Part shown: positions 22,512-35,276 of the stretch, piece after piece
How positions within the stretch are numbered: the first letter of the stretch is position 1
Layout: the number at the start of each line of letters is the position of its first letter
From: Istiophorus platypterus
Lineage: Eukaryota > Chordata > Actinopteri > Istiophoriformes > Istiophoridae
Direction of reading: 5' to 3'
DNA length: 64,000 bases
NCBI GenBank assembly: GCA_016859345.1
Contig: CM029120.1
Location: 3,287,001 to 3,351,000, forward strand
Program-made: the position numbers and the translations under genes
The notes under the pieces: generated by a model
What the model was told of the DNA's origin: nothing
Databases searched by the model: none
The model's input: the letters and a program-made list of their open reading frames with translations, nothing else

Positions 22512-24555
22512 AAGCAGTGGAGGAAAAACTCCTAAGGGTGGTTTCTTTTTTAATTAAGGTAAAAGTAGTGATACTGCAGTGTGAAAATAATGTTGGACGT
22601 AAGAAGCACAAAAAAGCATCAGCATCGAAACACACTTTAAAGTACCCGTGGTAAAAGTACTCATCATACAGACCGGCCCTTTTCAGAATAACATATTTCT
22701 GGCCTGGAATATTATTATGCATTAATGTAGGGATCAGATTCATGATGCAGCTGGTTAATAACAAAAAACGCCTCGTAATAACTAGAAAGTCAGTGCACCT
22801 ACAGAAAAAAAGGATGTAGGGTTACAGTTTGAAAGTGAACAAAAAGCTCTGACAGTTTAAAACATCATAAACTTCCAATTCTACGCAGCCATAGTTTGGC
22901 TCTTAAAATAGGTGGATTTTGATGTTTTTTGTCTGGCTACAGGTGCTTTTGTGGTTGAAATGATGGAGAGCTGGACCATTTATATATATATATATATATA
23001 TAAGTTATAATAATCTAAACCAACATATCCATGTCACATGTTATATTCTTATTCAAGAGCCTTATCTGTGAATTTAGTCACGAGAAATTTAGAAAGAACA
23101 AGCTGACATACCAAATGTGTTCAAAAATTTCTTTCCAGCAATACTTTATGTACTTCAAGTGCTTATATATAATTAAATCTATAATAATACACATTAATTT
23201 ACATTAGGTATTGATCATATTTGGTATAATGATCAGGATTTACATATTTAAGTATAGAACTTGAATAAGTATACTGCTAGTATGTTAGTTTCCATCACTG
23301 AGGAAAAGTAGGAGTACCCAGTAGTGGAAAGTAACTAAAATCAGTTACTCAAGTACTGTAACTTCAGCACAATTTTGAGGTAATTTTACTTTACTGCAGT
23401 ATTTCCATTGTTTGATACTTCTACATCATTTTACTTTTTACTCCATTATATTTATATAACTGATATAGTTTCAAATACCTTCCCAGGTTAGGGCTTTTAT
23501 TATGAAAAAAACATTTCTGAAAAGTTTATAAGATATGAAGTACTGTGACATATTACACCTAATCCTTTTTTGTCTTTGGGCCCTTGACAGGTTTCAGGTG
23601 TCTACGACTTGTTACCAGCTACACTGAGGAGAGATATCCCCTCTAAACCTCTTCACATGGTTTCATTTAAGTAGCTGCTTGAGGCCAGAAGAGGGACATT
23701 TTCCAATATTTTGCCAGAAAGAAAATCAAAGATTAGAGAAGAAGGCCTTTAGAATTATGCAAATTTGTTCAGCATAACTTTGTTTTTTCCTCTTTCCTCT
23801 GCCAATAATCATATCTTGACCTCTCAGATTTATCCAGTGACCCATTGGAGGGGCCTCACCCTCAGTCTGGGAACCGCTGGACTTAACTAACGAACTGTAT
23901 ATAACGTGCTGCCACCTACAACAATCCAATAATGTAATATTAATCAATAACTTATACAAGTTAAACGGCCCTTTTCTCCTTATCAAATACTGTTTCTTTT
24001 AATACATTTTACTGATATTACCGACATTGCTTCTACTTTGGTAGGATTTTTAGTTAAGGACTTTTACTTTTAATAATGTTTGGAGCTTTTTAAAGTGAGG
24101 AATCCGAGGACTCTTTCTAAAAAACAGGTAACACCACGCTTTAAAAATGCTCCATTACAAGTCATATTCCTTCATCAAAAATATTACTCAGATAAAAGTA
24201 CATACAATTATTGGAAGACTATACATAAAGAATCCAACATACACAATGCAGAAAACTTGTCTCTGGCTGTGGTATAATAGTGCATATTTTATATTTGTGT
24301 AATATATATATATAAATGTACATTATTGCTGATGCATCAATGTGTAATGCAACATGTTTTATATGTATAGTAATCAATTTTAAAGTAGCCAGTAACACTT
24401 GCAGCTGGTGGATAAATGTCTTGGAGTAAAGTGCAATATCTCCTTCTGAAATGTAGTTGAGAAAAAGTATAAAGTTATGTGAAATTGAAATAATCAAGTA
24501 AAGTACAAGTACTTAAAATTGGTAGTTAGGTACAGCAAATAAGTAAAATTACTTA
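22512..24555. mobile_element. Composite of inversely oriented AAGTAACT-type fish elements
   Basis: The left end at 22512 (GCAGTGGAGGAAAAACTCC) continues with GTAAAAGTAGTGATACTGCA and ATTATGCATTAATGTAGGGA. The matching 3' half lies at about 24250-24555 (TTCTGAAATGTAGTTGAG, then AAGTACAAGTACTT). Between them a copy in the opposite orientation starts at about 23323 (AGTAGTGGAAAGTAACTAAA) and ends near 24120 (GTGAGGAATCCGAGGACTCT). That copy carries the same internal ATTGGAGGGGCCT module seen near 11.2 kb. I infer one element inserted into another. Confidence 0.6.
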
Positions 24556-25886
24556 GTAACATTCCTCAGGTTCAAATAAATAAAAACTCTGGATAAAAGC
24601 ACCTGCCACATATTGTAAGGCCTTGTTTATGTCTTGAATTCACATCTGGATAAAATGTCCGTTATCTAGATATTCTATCCAGATTGAGGACAAATTCACA
24701 TCTATGCAAGTAAAAGTCTACAGGGTTTTTAAGATCAGAATGTGGTAAGGGCTGCCAGACCACATCTGGGGCAGCTGGGTTTGTGTTACGTACAGATCTC
24801 GGCCGCAGCCAGGCAGGTGGGTGCAAGTGTGGCTCGTGCAGTGTGTTTGCACTCGTGAAACTGCAGTTACAAAACAGCTAGAATCCCCAACCGAGCAAGT
24901 CCCTCGTTTGACTGAGGGCAGTTTGTTTGTACTGATCACAAACAGCAGAAAATGAGAAAATACCCAGTGCATATTTGACTGGATTTCATTTATGTATCTT
25001 GATACACATTTTGTTTCAATGCCAGATTTTAAAGAGGCCTTGAAATGATGTGTAATACCTTTTATAGTTGGGTTGAAAGCTTCTAAATTGCACCTTTAAC
25101 AAGGATTCAGAGTACAGTGTCTGTCCCTTTCTGGCTATTCCCCTTTACATTCCCCTTTTCTCTCCAATGCCAAGACTATCACACACACATTCACACACTC
25201 ACATTCACACATACAAACACAGACACAACACAACACAACACAACACACACACGTCACCCTTTGAATCTGATTTGTGCAATTATCAGTAATTATCAGCCCC
25301 TGTGACACCTCTGCCATGCACTTTTTTTTGTTGTTTTTGTGTTTTGTTTTCACACTCTGTAATTAGTTTAATCTGCCTTCCTTTTTAACCATGTATTTCA
25401 GAAACCGAATGACAAATTGAAAAATATGTTAGAAGACCCCAGTTAAAATAAAAAAAACCCCAAAACACACAAAAACAGCAGATTAGATCTCATCACCGTT
25501 CCGGCGTCTCCACAGGTGCAGTAATTATGCTTGACATCCGCCGCATAGGGGGCGTTGTTAAGGGTCAGATAAATTGATTTCTCTCAGCTTAAGTGATGAG
25601 AATGATGTCAAGCAAGTGGTTTTCTCCACTACAAGCCACCTCTTTTCAGATCATGGCCAGGAGCTTTAGCACCGTGGGCATACGCACACCAGAGCACATG
25701 CCCCCCCCCCCCCCCTTAGATCCCACCACCCTTTCAGGAACCCTGACCAATGGGAGGCGTTAATGCGGTGATGTGGGTGGGATCCCTCACTGAATTCCCA
25801 CCTGTAGACACCGTAAAAGCTGTAAGGATGGTGAAATGTATTTTCGAATGTCAGCAGGGGAGTTTGCATTGTTGTGGACTGCTTTA

Positions 25887-26366
25887 AGGCCTGTTCTCAA
25901 ATCTGTGTCGAGTCTACGCCGTAGCCACCGCAAGTGGCCTACACCGTCATGAGCATTTCTACTTCTGCGTTGGTGTCGCTCTGTAATTACACCACAAAAC
26001 CACTAGTTAGCAGTGTTTATACACCAATGAGTGAGCCAATTGAGTTTCCTTGCCACTGTTCTTCCAGCAATTTGGCGGCACACTTCAAAACAGCAGCGAC
26101 TGAACCCAAGCGGATTTTGATCAGACCTGACAGATGTCGAACAGCAGTTTTAGTTTCCCTAAAGTCACTGCAAAAAGGAAATAAAAGAAGACGTTGGAGG
26201 GGACAGTCTGTACAACAGCAGCAGGAGGAGAGGCGGGAAATGCGACGCTACCAAGCCAACCAATCATGGTTCTTGCTCTCTGCGTTGCCATGATGCGCAG
26301 TTATATTTTTTGGGAGATGAGCGTCAGGCTATGGCGTAGCTTTGATGCAGAAGCATAAATCGGCCT
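25887..26366. mobile_element. PIF/Harbinger-type MITE with TTA target duplication
   Basis: Imperfect terminal inverted repeats begin AGGCC on both sides and extend to TCTACGCCGTAGCC at the left and its partner GGCTATGGCGTAGC at the right (about 26329-26342). The element is flanked by TTA at 25884-25886 and 26367-26369, matching the 3-bp TWA duplication of PIF/Harbinger transposons. The interior has no transposase frame. Confidence 0.7.
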
Positions 26367-27550
26367 TTAATGGGAATAACTTCCACTGGAGATAATAAAA
26401 CATGGTAGTCCCTTCATTTACCTGCTTACTGTCTAGTATGTAAATTCTGCTCACTGGAGGCCTCTGTTTGCCATGAGCCATGTAAATGTTCATGATATTT
26501 TCATCATTGGTTTTTTATCCGCCAATTATGTCCTTGTCTCTGCATTAGCATTAGATCCCCTTTATCTGTAAGAACCTGCCTCTTTGTGTCTGCTCTCTGA
26601 TCTCATGTAAAAAAAAAAAAAAAGAGATCATGATCCCAGTGAGACAATGTGTTTAAATAAAGAATTAGATAGAAAATATAATGTCTTCCATTAATGATTC
26701 ACCTTTTTTTTTTTTTACAAAATGTCTGAAAAATGTCTGAAAAAGTTTTCATTCTTCTTGTCTCGGTTTCAAGTTGTAGCGCCACCAACCATAGTGTTAC
26801 AGGATCCATACAGGATCCATACAGCCTTGTCATCAGTGCTGTGTAATGTAGAAAGTAAAGATGTGCACCAGAGCTGGATTTCCAGAAAAGTCTATGAAGA
26901 TTCTTTTAAAGTCCATGTGTTAAATCCCTTTATGATCCAGTTCTTTCCTTAATAACGGTCTTAAATCTGCATGTATAGGACAAACAAAGATGACACGATC
27001 CTCCGTTTGATAATATGCTTTTCAAATGAGAAATAAAGGTGAATTTAGTTTAGTATGACCCAGCCTACTTCTTGCTGCATCTGATACAGATGCCCTCCTT
27101 AAATACCCCCATCTCATAACCTCTGCCACTGCATCTCGATTTTTGTCAGTTTCTGCTTTACCTATCGGTTTCGCTAACTCCGCTTGATTTGCTTTTAATC
27201 CATTTTTTGCAAGACGATCTACGGGGTCTCAATCCACCTAATGTGCCTATTTTAGCTGGTATTAAAACATTAAAACCGTGCATATGTCCCTAACCTCATA
27301 GTTCTATAAAAGATTGTAATGTTTCATAAAAAATATCCTTTCTAAATCTTTGAGAAGTATTTCTGAGACTGAACAGGGCTGCAGTAGAGTCGGATTTCCT
27401 CTGTCCACTGTAGAGCGAATGAAATTGCCATTCACTGCTACCGGGTCAGTTCTCTGCCACCTTAACTTACAACTATGAAAGATAAAATGCACAACCTGTT
27501 TTACTGTTTTCAAGGTTTTTAAACACATCAGTGAATAGACCCTCAGGTTG

Positions 27551-27881
27551 CAGTTTATTAGGAACACCTAGGACATGTTGATTCAAATGTACCGTAATTT
27601 TGGAGGATGTGGTTTGTATTGCTGTTTAACATTATTGGATTGTATAGGGAGGTTTTTCAGTTACTCTGTAACCTGGCGGTGGCAAAATGCCTAAAACATC
27701 TAGTTACTTTGATTCAGTTGGATTTTTTTTAAAAAGCACCATAAAACTACATCCCCCAAAAGCACCACAGAGTTGAATGAACGCAGTCTGAACACAAACT
27801 GAACACTATAACCTGTGTGATTTATTACAGGACTGTTGTATTAGGCTGCGGTAGATTTAGCTAGGTGTCCCTAATAAACTG
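27551..27881. mobile_element. MITE with ~22-bp inverted ends (CAGTTTATTAGG...)
   Basis: The left end CAGTTTATTAGGAACACCTA pairs with the right end TAGGTGTCCCTAATAAACTG as a nearly perfect inverted repeat. The interior has the fish-typical TTTATTACAGGACTGTTGTA segment and no coding capacity. A second, more decayed member lies at about 50995-51355. A target duplication is not clear. Confidence 0.75.
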
Positions 27882-28175
27882 CCAGCAGAGAGCATCATAT
27901 ATACCTCTCATGTTGAATAATGTTCACAGCCTTCAAACTGAATGCATTTCTACTTGATCCCAAATGGAAATATTCCATCACTGGTTGAGGTAGAACCCGT
28001 GAACAGCCATAATAAAACACTTTGTAAACGTTTAAATGGTCTATAGCTAAATATTTAGTTTTATCTGGAATAACTACACAATAAACTCCTTTCTGAAGTC
28101 AGCGGATTTGCCTTCCCCCTTGACGCGGAACTCTTCTTCCGCGTAGGGAAAGTGGGGGGAAGCATTTCAACCTCC

Positions 28176-28188
28176 CTCCAGAAAGTTC
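28176..28188 (+). promoter_or_regulatory. ahsa1: Heat-shock element-like site (CTCnnGAAnnTTC)
   Basis: CTCCAGAAAGTTC has two perfect and one near-perfect alternating HSF units, about 180 bases upstream of the ahsa1 start codon. ahsa1 is a known heat-inducible Hsp90 co-chaperone gene, so HSF1 control is expected. The site is a by-eye match and its use is inferred. Confidence 0.5.
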
Positions 28189-28262
28189 CGCTTCCAGCAT
28201 TTTCTGTGCACGGCGGACAAACGCAGGAGCACCGCGACGGAGAGGCAGCAGCGGCCAGAGGC

Positions 28263-28270
28263 TTCTAGAA
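28263..28270 (+). promoter_or_regulatory. ahsa1: Heat-shock element core TTCTAGAA
   Basis: A perfect palindromic TTCnnGAA pair about 95 bases upstream of the ahsa1 ATG. It may lie in the core promoter or the 5' UTR. Together with the site at 28176 it makes a plausible HSF1-responsive promoter. Confidence 0.45.
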
Positions 28271-28364
28271 ACAACGTGCACCGGGGCAGCCACCGGCGAA
28301 CAGGACCCGCGTCCGCACAGAAAACGTTGCACATTATCACTTTTATCGGCATTTAGCTGGGGAA

Positions 28365-29042
28365 ATGGCCAAGTGGGGAGAAGGGGACCCTCGCTGGATC
28401 GTGGAGGAGAGAGCCGACGCGACTAATGTCAACAACTGGCACTGGTGAGATGTGATGAAAGGACACTGGACTGCTAACTAGCCCGCTAATGCTAACATCA
28501 CACACACCGAGCTCGCCTTGCTGCCGGGCTACGGCTGGTATTTTGGGGGATTTTGTTCGCCCTTGCAAGGCAGTTAGTGTTACCAGCTCGCCCACAGGCC
28601 GCCGCCCGCGTTAAGATGTTGTATATTAATAGAGCAAGGTGTCACATTAGAGGTAATTAGCCGAGCTAACTTAATGATCATTTTAAAGTTAGCTTCGCTT
28701 GTCGCTAGCCGCTATAGCTTCAAATGACGGTTTTGAGGTTGTTGGCCATTAGCGGCGACTTGACAACATCGTGGCCTACTCTGGCTGATAAAACGCACGT
28801 TTGTCGGTGTAATAACAACTTAAAAAGTCCAAAATTGTGGTTCATAAGCTCTCAGCTACCGTGGTTACACCTGTAGAAAACACGTGAGGTCGCCTCATTT
28901 ACAACGTGACTGTAGTTTTTATCTAAATAGTTTGTAGCTCCCTTAACATTATGGATCCAGATTTTGGTGTATTGATAAGTGTTTCTATCTTATGTTGAAC
29001 AAAAAGTACTCAAAAGTATTCGAGCCTCACTACATACTGAAC

Positions 29043-29088
<46 letters not shown>

Positions 29089-32000
29089 GTACGTTATTCA
29101 TCCCGAAGAGAAATTGCAGTTTTACAGCAGCCACTTGACACAAATCACAAAACAGTGAAGTAGCTAGATATCACATAATGCATTCAAAGGCTAAATGATA
29201 CATTGTTTATACAGGGTGTCTGTGTCCTGAAAAGCTATCAAAAATGATTGTTGTCAGTTTCCTCAAGTCCTTTTATCAGGGTTTTAAAAACTCTTAAATT
29301 TCATCTGCAAATTTCTCAGAGTGATGTCAGTTATAAAAGGATTCTGTGTGTGACTGTAGCTAAAACTGCCTGGAAAATCTCCAGCGCTGTTACTCCAAAC
29401 CTTAAAAAAAAATGACCATAGAGACCTTGAATCAATAATTTGTTAATACATCCATCAGTTCCCTGCTTCTTATCCAGGCCCAGGACATGTTAAATGATTA
29501 ATAATGATATTAATTAGTAATTACTGTCATTGTTTACATACAGCAGGGAGGAAGAGACAAACACACAATATAAAGGTAAACCGGTTCAAGTAGTCCTAGG
29601 CCATAGCATCCCTACTGAATTTCACTGATATTTTTTCATACTTCTGTCAGTATTACTGTGAAACAGGTATAACAATTGCAGTCTATGTTGTAATAAAAGA
29701 TCTTAAAAAGGTTTCTGCAGAAAATCACCCATACAGAAATGTATTCCTTTACCTGAAAAATCTGAACACTAAGAGGGACTCTAGATATATTATGTTATCT
29801 TAAATTCCTAACGGGTAAATTTGCTCAGTAATGGCCCACTTTCATCATCCCTCCTTTGCCTTTATATCATGTGAGTGCCGCTGCATACAGTTCCAAAAAA
29901 AGCCCTTAGTTTTTCCCCATAATCCAGCTTTGATGACCTCAAACACCCTGATTATTCATACTGTAAATTTACTATGTTCTGTGTTCTCTTACTATGCCGA
30001 TCTGTTCTGTACACACAGTATCTCTTACATATCTGCCTTTCCTGTTGTTCCTTCTTTGGTTTCTTTCATTTTTTGTTGTTCATTCTTTTGTTTTTGTCAT
30101 CAGAATCCAGTGTCTATAGATTGTAAAGCACCTTGAGGCAAATCTGCAGTATTGAGCCATATGAATAAAATTGCTCAACTAGACCTGAAACTCAAACCCT
30201 GCTTGGTTGGTGTGAAGGGTGGAAGTTTGGGGGGGGGGGCACTGAGGAATCAAAGTGAATAAATTAGCTTTCTAGGAGTTGGTGCCGTCACTACCTCTTC
30301 AGAAACGAATGCCATCTAGGGTCCATTTTGGGTTGGGATGCACCCTTGTTTTTACCTGTTCCAATCAATCAGACTGTTGTTTGTGCTGCTTCTTATATTC
30401 CAGGAAGCAGTTAGTAAGTGTTTACATGAGGTCAGTATGACCATAAACTTTAAGGCTGATTGAGATTAGTTATTCATCACATTTCACGTCATATCTGCTA
30501 GTACTGTGTAGTTATGTCTTAATGAAACAAATCGTCAGCTGTAAAAAACATCAGTGTAACTGACACAATTAAGAGGACATGATCTTTACTGATTAGACTG
30601 TCACAATTTGTCAGTTTAATATTTTCATACCACAATGAAAATTTATTAAAACCACCAGAGGCATAAAATGAAATGTTAAATAAAGATTTTGAAAAAAAAT
30701 GTCTTTATTGTATTAACAAATACTGTTAATGAAATCATGCACACTTAATAAATAGTAATGTAAATAAAATAATATGAATGTGAAGAGTAGATTTTACCCA
30801 CGAGTCCCTTTTACAAGCGGCTTACTGTTAAACTAAAAGCCATTCATTCAGCAGATGAGCTCATTCCGAGTGACCTGGAAAGATGCCTTAATTAATATTT
30901 AGAGTAAAATAGCCGTGATAGCTCAGGAGTTGAAATTATTCGGCGGAATACATCTTGAAGATGAATTGGTCAGTATCCTACTGTTTTCTGTTATAAGATC
31001 TGCATCTTTAGAAAAGTATGTTTGTAGCACAGATCATAACAACATGAAACTGTGTGGAGATAACGAGAGGAATAGATCAAGACACAGAAATTTATGTAAA
31101 TATTAAAGAAGGAGGGGAAAAAAGAGTGCAGATTTGTGCTTGGTTACCAGCTCAGATGTGCTTTCCCGTCACTCTGGTCTCTGCTCTGGACTTTTCAGGA
31201 CTGAACGCGATGCAACAAACTGGTCTTCAGACAAATTAAAATCACTGCTCCTCGGCCTGAATGTGGAGAGTGAGGAAGGGATATGCGAGGTGACTGACGT
31301 CAGCAAGGTGGAGGGCGAGGCCTCCATCAACAACCGCAAAGGGAAACTTATTTTCTTTTATGAATGGAACCTGAAAGCTACTTGGACTGGTAAGTAGAAG
31401 ACGGCGGTTTCTGTTTTGTTTTTTGTTTTTTTTATCAATTTATTAATTGATCATTAGTCTGCTGACAAAAAAGGGGTTACTCAAGGTTCCCTTGTTGTGC
31501 GTCAGCTGATGAATATACAGGAAACAAACAAGAAACGAACTTCGTTATCTGCCTGCTTCTGGGTTTGTGTTTTTATAATTCATGACTACTCCTTCACTTT
31601 TTGAAATGGGGTAGAACATGGCTTTAAAAAAATAATATGTAGCAGCTTATAAAAGAAAGAAGATGCAAAAAAATGTGTCTTCACAGCTTTATCATGATCA
31701 ATATCAAAGTAACACACACATGTCTAAATAGTCTTTGAATCTTAGCTGGCACACTTTCTCCCTTTTTTATCTTACTAGGAAAGTCGAAATCAGGAGTCAA
31801 ATATAAAGGAACCATTGAGGTCCCAAACCTTTCTGATGAAAACGACATGGAGGATCTTGATGTGAGTCTCAACATGTGACTCCATGTGTACAGTGATTAT
31901 GTTGTCGTGGGAATGGTGTGGCCTGACCTCCGATCTTTGTCTAGATTTCTGTATCGTTGAACAAGGACGAGCCGGACACACCGCTGACCGGCCTGATGAA

Positions 32001-34297
32001 AACAAAGGGTGCCGAGAAAGTCCGTGAAGCCCTGGGAAGCTACGTGGGGTTCCTAAAAACAGGCGAGTGGAACCTGACTCATGAAAGTCTGCTTATATCT
32101 TATGATTAAATCAGACAGATAAGATAATCGGGGTCAAAACAACGCCTTAACTTCAAAAGTTGGCTCAGCTACAGAGTCCTTAACAATTCTTGTATGGATG
32201 AACTGTTAATAGTGTGATCAGAAAAATTACTGATTAGACCTTTAATGGTGTCTAAATTTAATTATGGGGGTGAGTTATTTTTATGATGAAGAGTCCTTGC
32301 GGTATTTTTTTTGAGTTACACAAGGTGATATGGACAATCAAAAACAATACCAGATTCAAGAAAAAAACAGCAGAAATACTAAACATAAATGTGCTAGATA
32401 TTTTTTTAAAAACAAACAACAAAAACAAGATATGTCTTTTTCATGATATTAACATAATTTCATGACATTAAGATGTTTTCGAAATTCTTCTTCTAATCAT
32501 GATGTTTGAGCTGAACTTTTCTTGAAAGTTTCTGCCAGGCAACCCAGTCTTCTTTTCTTTTTGTTGTCTCTTGCCTCTTTAAGAAGCTTTTTCTGAGCCT
32601 TATGGGTTGAACGCTGAATGTTGTAGTAGAATTTTGTTTCTTTTTCACAGCGTTAGTATCGGTATTCAGGGTAATTGATACTGAGTTTTATTACAAAAAA
32701 TTAAATTAAATTGGACTATTAAACGTCTTTTAATTCAGGAATAACAAAGTTAAAATTGCTCTGAAGCTCAAGGTTTTATTTTTCTTACAGAGTTCACACA
32801 GGGAATGATCTTGCCCACAGCCAACGGTATGGCCAAGCTCCAGTCCACATCGCAGTCCAAAGCCAAGGTGGATAAAACTCAGGTCTGTGCTCCCACTAAT
32901 AAGAATCTTCAGCCATCAGATCTTCAGCTCCCATCCCTAAACAATTAACTGTAACAGAAACAGCAGATGCGGATTTTTGCCCTCACCAGACTTTTTGTTC
33001 TCACTCCGTTGGACAGATTTCGTCCTCGGGTAGCACAGCCGCTCCAGTCAACACCGGCGTCAAGATCCCCACCTGCAAATTCAGCATTAGAGAAACCTTC
33101 CTCACCTCACCGGCTGATCTCTACAGGGTCTTCCTCAACCAGGAGGTGAATTTCACCGGTTAATCCTTGGCGACTGGCCCCTGTTGCGCCGAAAGAATGG
33201 GGTTAACAGATACATATAACAGAGATGCAATTTTTTTTCATTGAAGTGTTTGTCTCGCTGCTGTGCAGATGGTCCAGGCGTTCACGCATGCTCCCGCCAC
33301 AGTGGACGGCGAGAGGGGCGGAAAGTTTCGCCTGTTAGATGGGAACGTTTTCGGTGAATTCATAGAGCTGGTGAGAACGACATCCACCCTTCAAACCTGG
33401 AAGAAAAAAGTCAAATATTTAACACTGTTACACTGTAGTAATACAGGTTATTTAGTTCTGAAGGTTTTTATTCATAGTGGGGTTTTCTTTATTCTGCTTT
33501 CATGTTAAATGAAAACAATATCATCTTTTGCCACCAGGTACCAGATGAGAAAATAGTTATGAAGTGGAGGTATAACAACTGGCCCTGTGGTACGTTGATT
33601 TCATGTTCTCATATTTATGTCATTTTTTCATGCAGACTTTCCTTCTGTGTCACTAGCAGCAATAGAAATTATTTTGAAATGATTGGTTTTCTTCTGTTCA
33701 ACAAATTTTTTGGACTGGTTTGACAGAAGACACAGATTAAAAACATGAATTGACTTCAATTTAGACGCATGTTTATCATTATTACTTAACGGTTAATCAG
33801 GAAAAAGAATTTTCTTCTCAATAATTTTCTGTTCATCAGAAAACACAATTGTGCAGTTTACTGAACGGAAAATAACACAAGAAACAGATTAAATGTCCTT
33901 GACTGCAGAGTTTTATTTATGTGTTCTCATATAATAACTAAATGTAGAATAATTCACTTTAAACTCAAATGGAAAAACCTTTTCTGTCGCAGTGCTGGGT
34001 CTTACTAGATCCTTATGAGGGCTATTTTTACATTTGCTGTACCTTTTCTTTACTAACAAAGTCAATATTCAACTGTAGTGCACAACTTCACTTTTTCCCT
34101 CCCTCTCCCCGCTACCCTGCCCAGAGCACTACGCGACCATCTCGATGACCTTCCTGGACCGGAGCAGTGAGACGGAGCTGAAGGTGGAGTGCCGAGGCGT
34201 CCCGGACAGCGAGGAGGAGCGGACGAAAGAGGGCTGGAAGCGATACTACTTTGAGGCTATCAAACAGACTTTTGGCTACGGCGCACGGCTCTTCTGA
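28365..34297 (+). CDS. ahsa1: Activator of Hsp90 ATPase 1 (Aha1)
   Basis: A cytosolic co-chaperone that binds the Hsp90 middle domain and stimulates its ATPase cycle. Coding exons: 28365-28444, 31199-31389, 31779-31861, 31945-32062, 32791-32882, 33017-33145, 33269-33370, 33538-33589, 34125-34297. They join in phase to 339 residues (human AHSA1: 338). Diagnostic strings are MAKWGEGDPRWIVEERADAT with NVNNWHW at 21-27, KGKLIFFYEWNLK in the N-terminal Aha1 domain (about 28-157), a variable Ser/Lys-rich linker (about 170-200), VGKIPTCK-like GVKIPTCKFS opening the C-terminal AHSA1/START-like domain, and the terminal YYFEAIKQTFGYGARLF. Intron 4 appears to use a GC donor (ACAG|GCGAGT). The next gene is convergent. 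Teleosts can carry two ahsa1 copies; a or b is not resolved. Confidence 0.95.
29043..29160. repeat. (GATA)n microsatellite with dispersed-repeat flank
   Basis: About 11 GATA units (29043-29088) are followed by GTACGTTATTCATCCCGAAG and AGAAATTGCAG. This is a degraded form of the TTTATTGATCCCCGAGGGGA tail that commonly sits beside GATA repeats in fish. A related copy lies at 37040. Located in ahsa1 intron 1. Confidence 0.7.
30110..30175 (+). repeat. 3' end of a dispersed fish element
   Basis: TTGTAAAGCACCTTGAGGCA followed by ATATGAATAAAATTG resembles the widespread AAAGC(G/A)CCTTGAGGC...CTATATAAATAAAATTG terminus of fish interspersed elements. No coding part is present. In ahsa1 intron 1. Confidence 0.45.
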
Positions 34298-34322
34298 AGA
34301 CAGTGCACGTGTAGTACGGTTC

Positions 34323-34353
<31 letters not shown>

Positions 34354-34604
34354 GTATTAAACTTCTCGTCCATCGATCTCTCTGGCACACGATGTCCTGT
34401 TGTAAACTCATAGCATGGGTTAAGGAAAAGAGATGAAATAGGTGAGGCCAGCCTGTCACCTGTGTGTGTATGTGTGTAAATGTTTTTAATTTCCGAAACA
34501 TATTTAAATCTAGTTTGTTTTTTTTCCCCTTCAGTATTTGGGTCAGTTGTTCAAAGGAGCGTAAATGGACTGTGCCTTTGAGACTCTGGATGGAAAACGG
34601 ATTG

Positions 34605-34610
34605 AATAAA
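34605..34610 (+). terminator. ahsa1: ahsa1 polyadenylation signal (AATAAA)
   Basis: A canonical hexamer 308 bases after the stop codon. A second AATAAA lies near 34689. The neighbouring minus-strand transcript probably ends near 35.2 kb, leaving a short convergent gap. Confidence 0.55.
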
Positions 34611-35197
34611 GCAAAGAAAGAATTTATTGAACCACTAATGCAAATTGGCCTCTACTTCTATAAATATGTAATTATTGCAAGAGCTAAAAATAAATGTTTT
34701 TTTTTTCCTTTCATTTGAAAAAAAAATGTTGCTTTGAAAAGGTTTTATTTTGTACTTATTTTACTCCTTCGAAGCGTAACTGTAGTGAAGATACTTTCAG
34801 CCAAGATGCATGTTCCATTTCAGACCTTCAGGCGGAGGAACGACCACTGGATGTGAACCTTACTCATGAAGTCCATCACCTAGGAGCTAAGCGGTGCTGT
34901 ACATTTTCAGTTGTGTTTTGCTCACGTTAAGATCCCAGCATCTTGTCTTTGGGGGGGGGGCAAACATTTTGTATTGGTCGGGACATGAAAAACGGTTTCG
35001 GTTCCCTATGCAGGTCATTAGCATTGCAACCGGAGAGAGAGGTTTGGTATATTTGGCTTCAAAATGGAAATTTCCACCTAAAAAAACAAAAACATCTATT
35101 CCTCATTTCAACCCTTCACAATGTGTAAAAAAAAAAAAAAAAAAAGGTTAGTTTCTTGGAATAAACAAACCGCTGTATGTATGCTCTCGATTCTGTT

Positions 35198-35276
35198 TTT
35201 ATTTATGTGAGCACATCTTACCACCTCCTAATTAAAAGTTGAAAAGAACTTATTTATTTCCACCTCATTATTTATT
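35198..35276 (-). terminator. Candidate polyadenylation signals of the DRAP1-like gene
   Basis: Minus-strand AATAAA hexamers lie at 35276-35271, 35258-35253 and 35203-35198, about 0.74-0.82 kb beyond the stop codon. Which one is used is not known. Confidence 0.4.

Larger units (their letters stand above)
22341..28100. other. Gene-free spacer rich in transposon remnants
   Basis: No exon could be supported. It holds the composite repeat at 22512-24555, an (AT)n run at 22980-23003, CA-rich tracts near 25180-25250, a poly-C tract near 25700, the PIF/Harbinger-type MITE at 25887-26366 and the MITE at 27551-27881. Confidence 0.6.

Noticed and set aside
28437..28480. Possible C/D-box snoRNA (GTGATGA at ahsa1 intron 1 start)
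   Set aside because: No matching D box or terminal stem at a suitable distance, and the motif overlaps the exon 1 donor region.
31290..31310. TGACGTCA within ahsa1 exon 2
   Set aside because: It lies in conserved coding sequence (VTDVSK), so the codons explain it.
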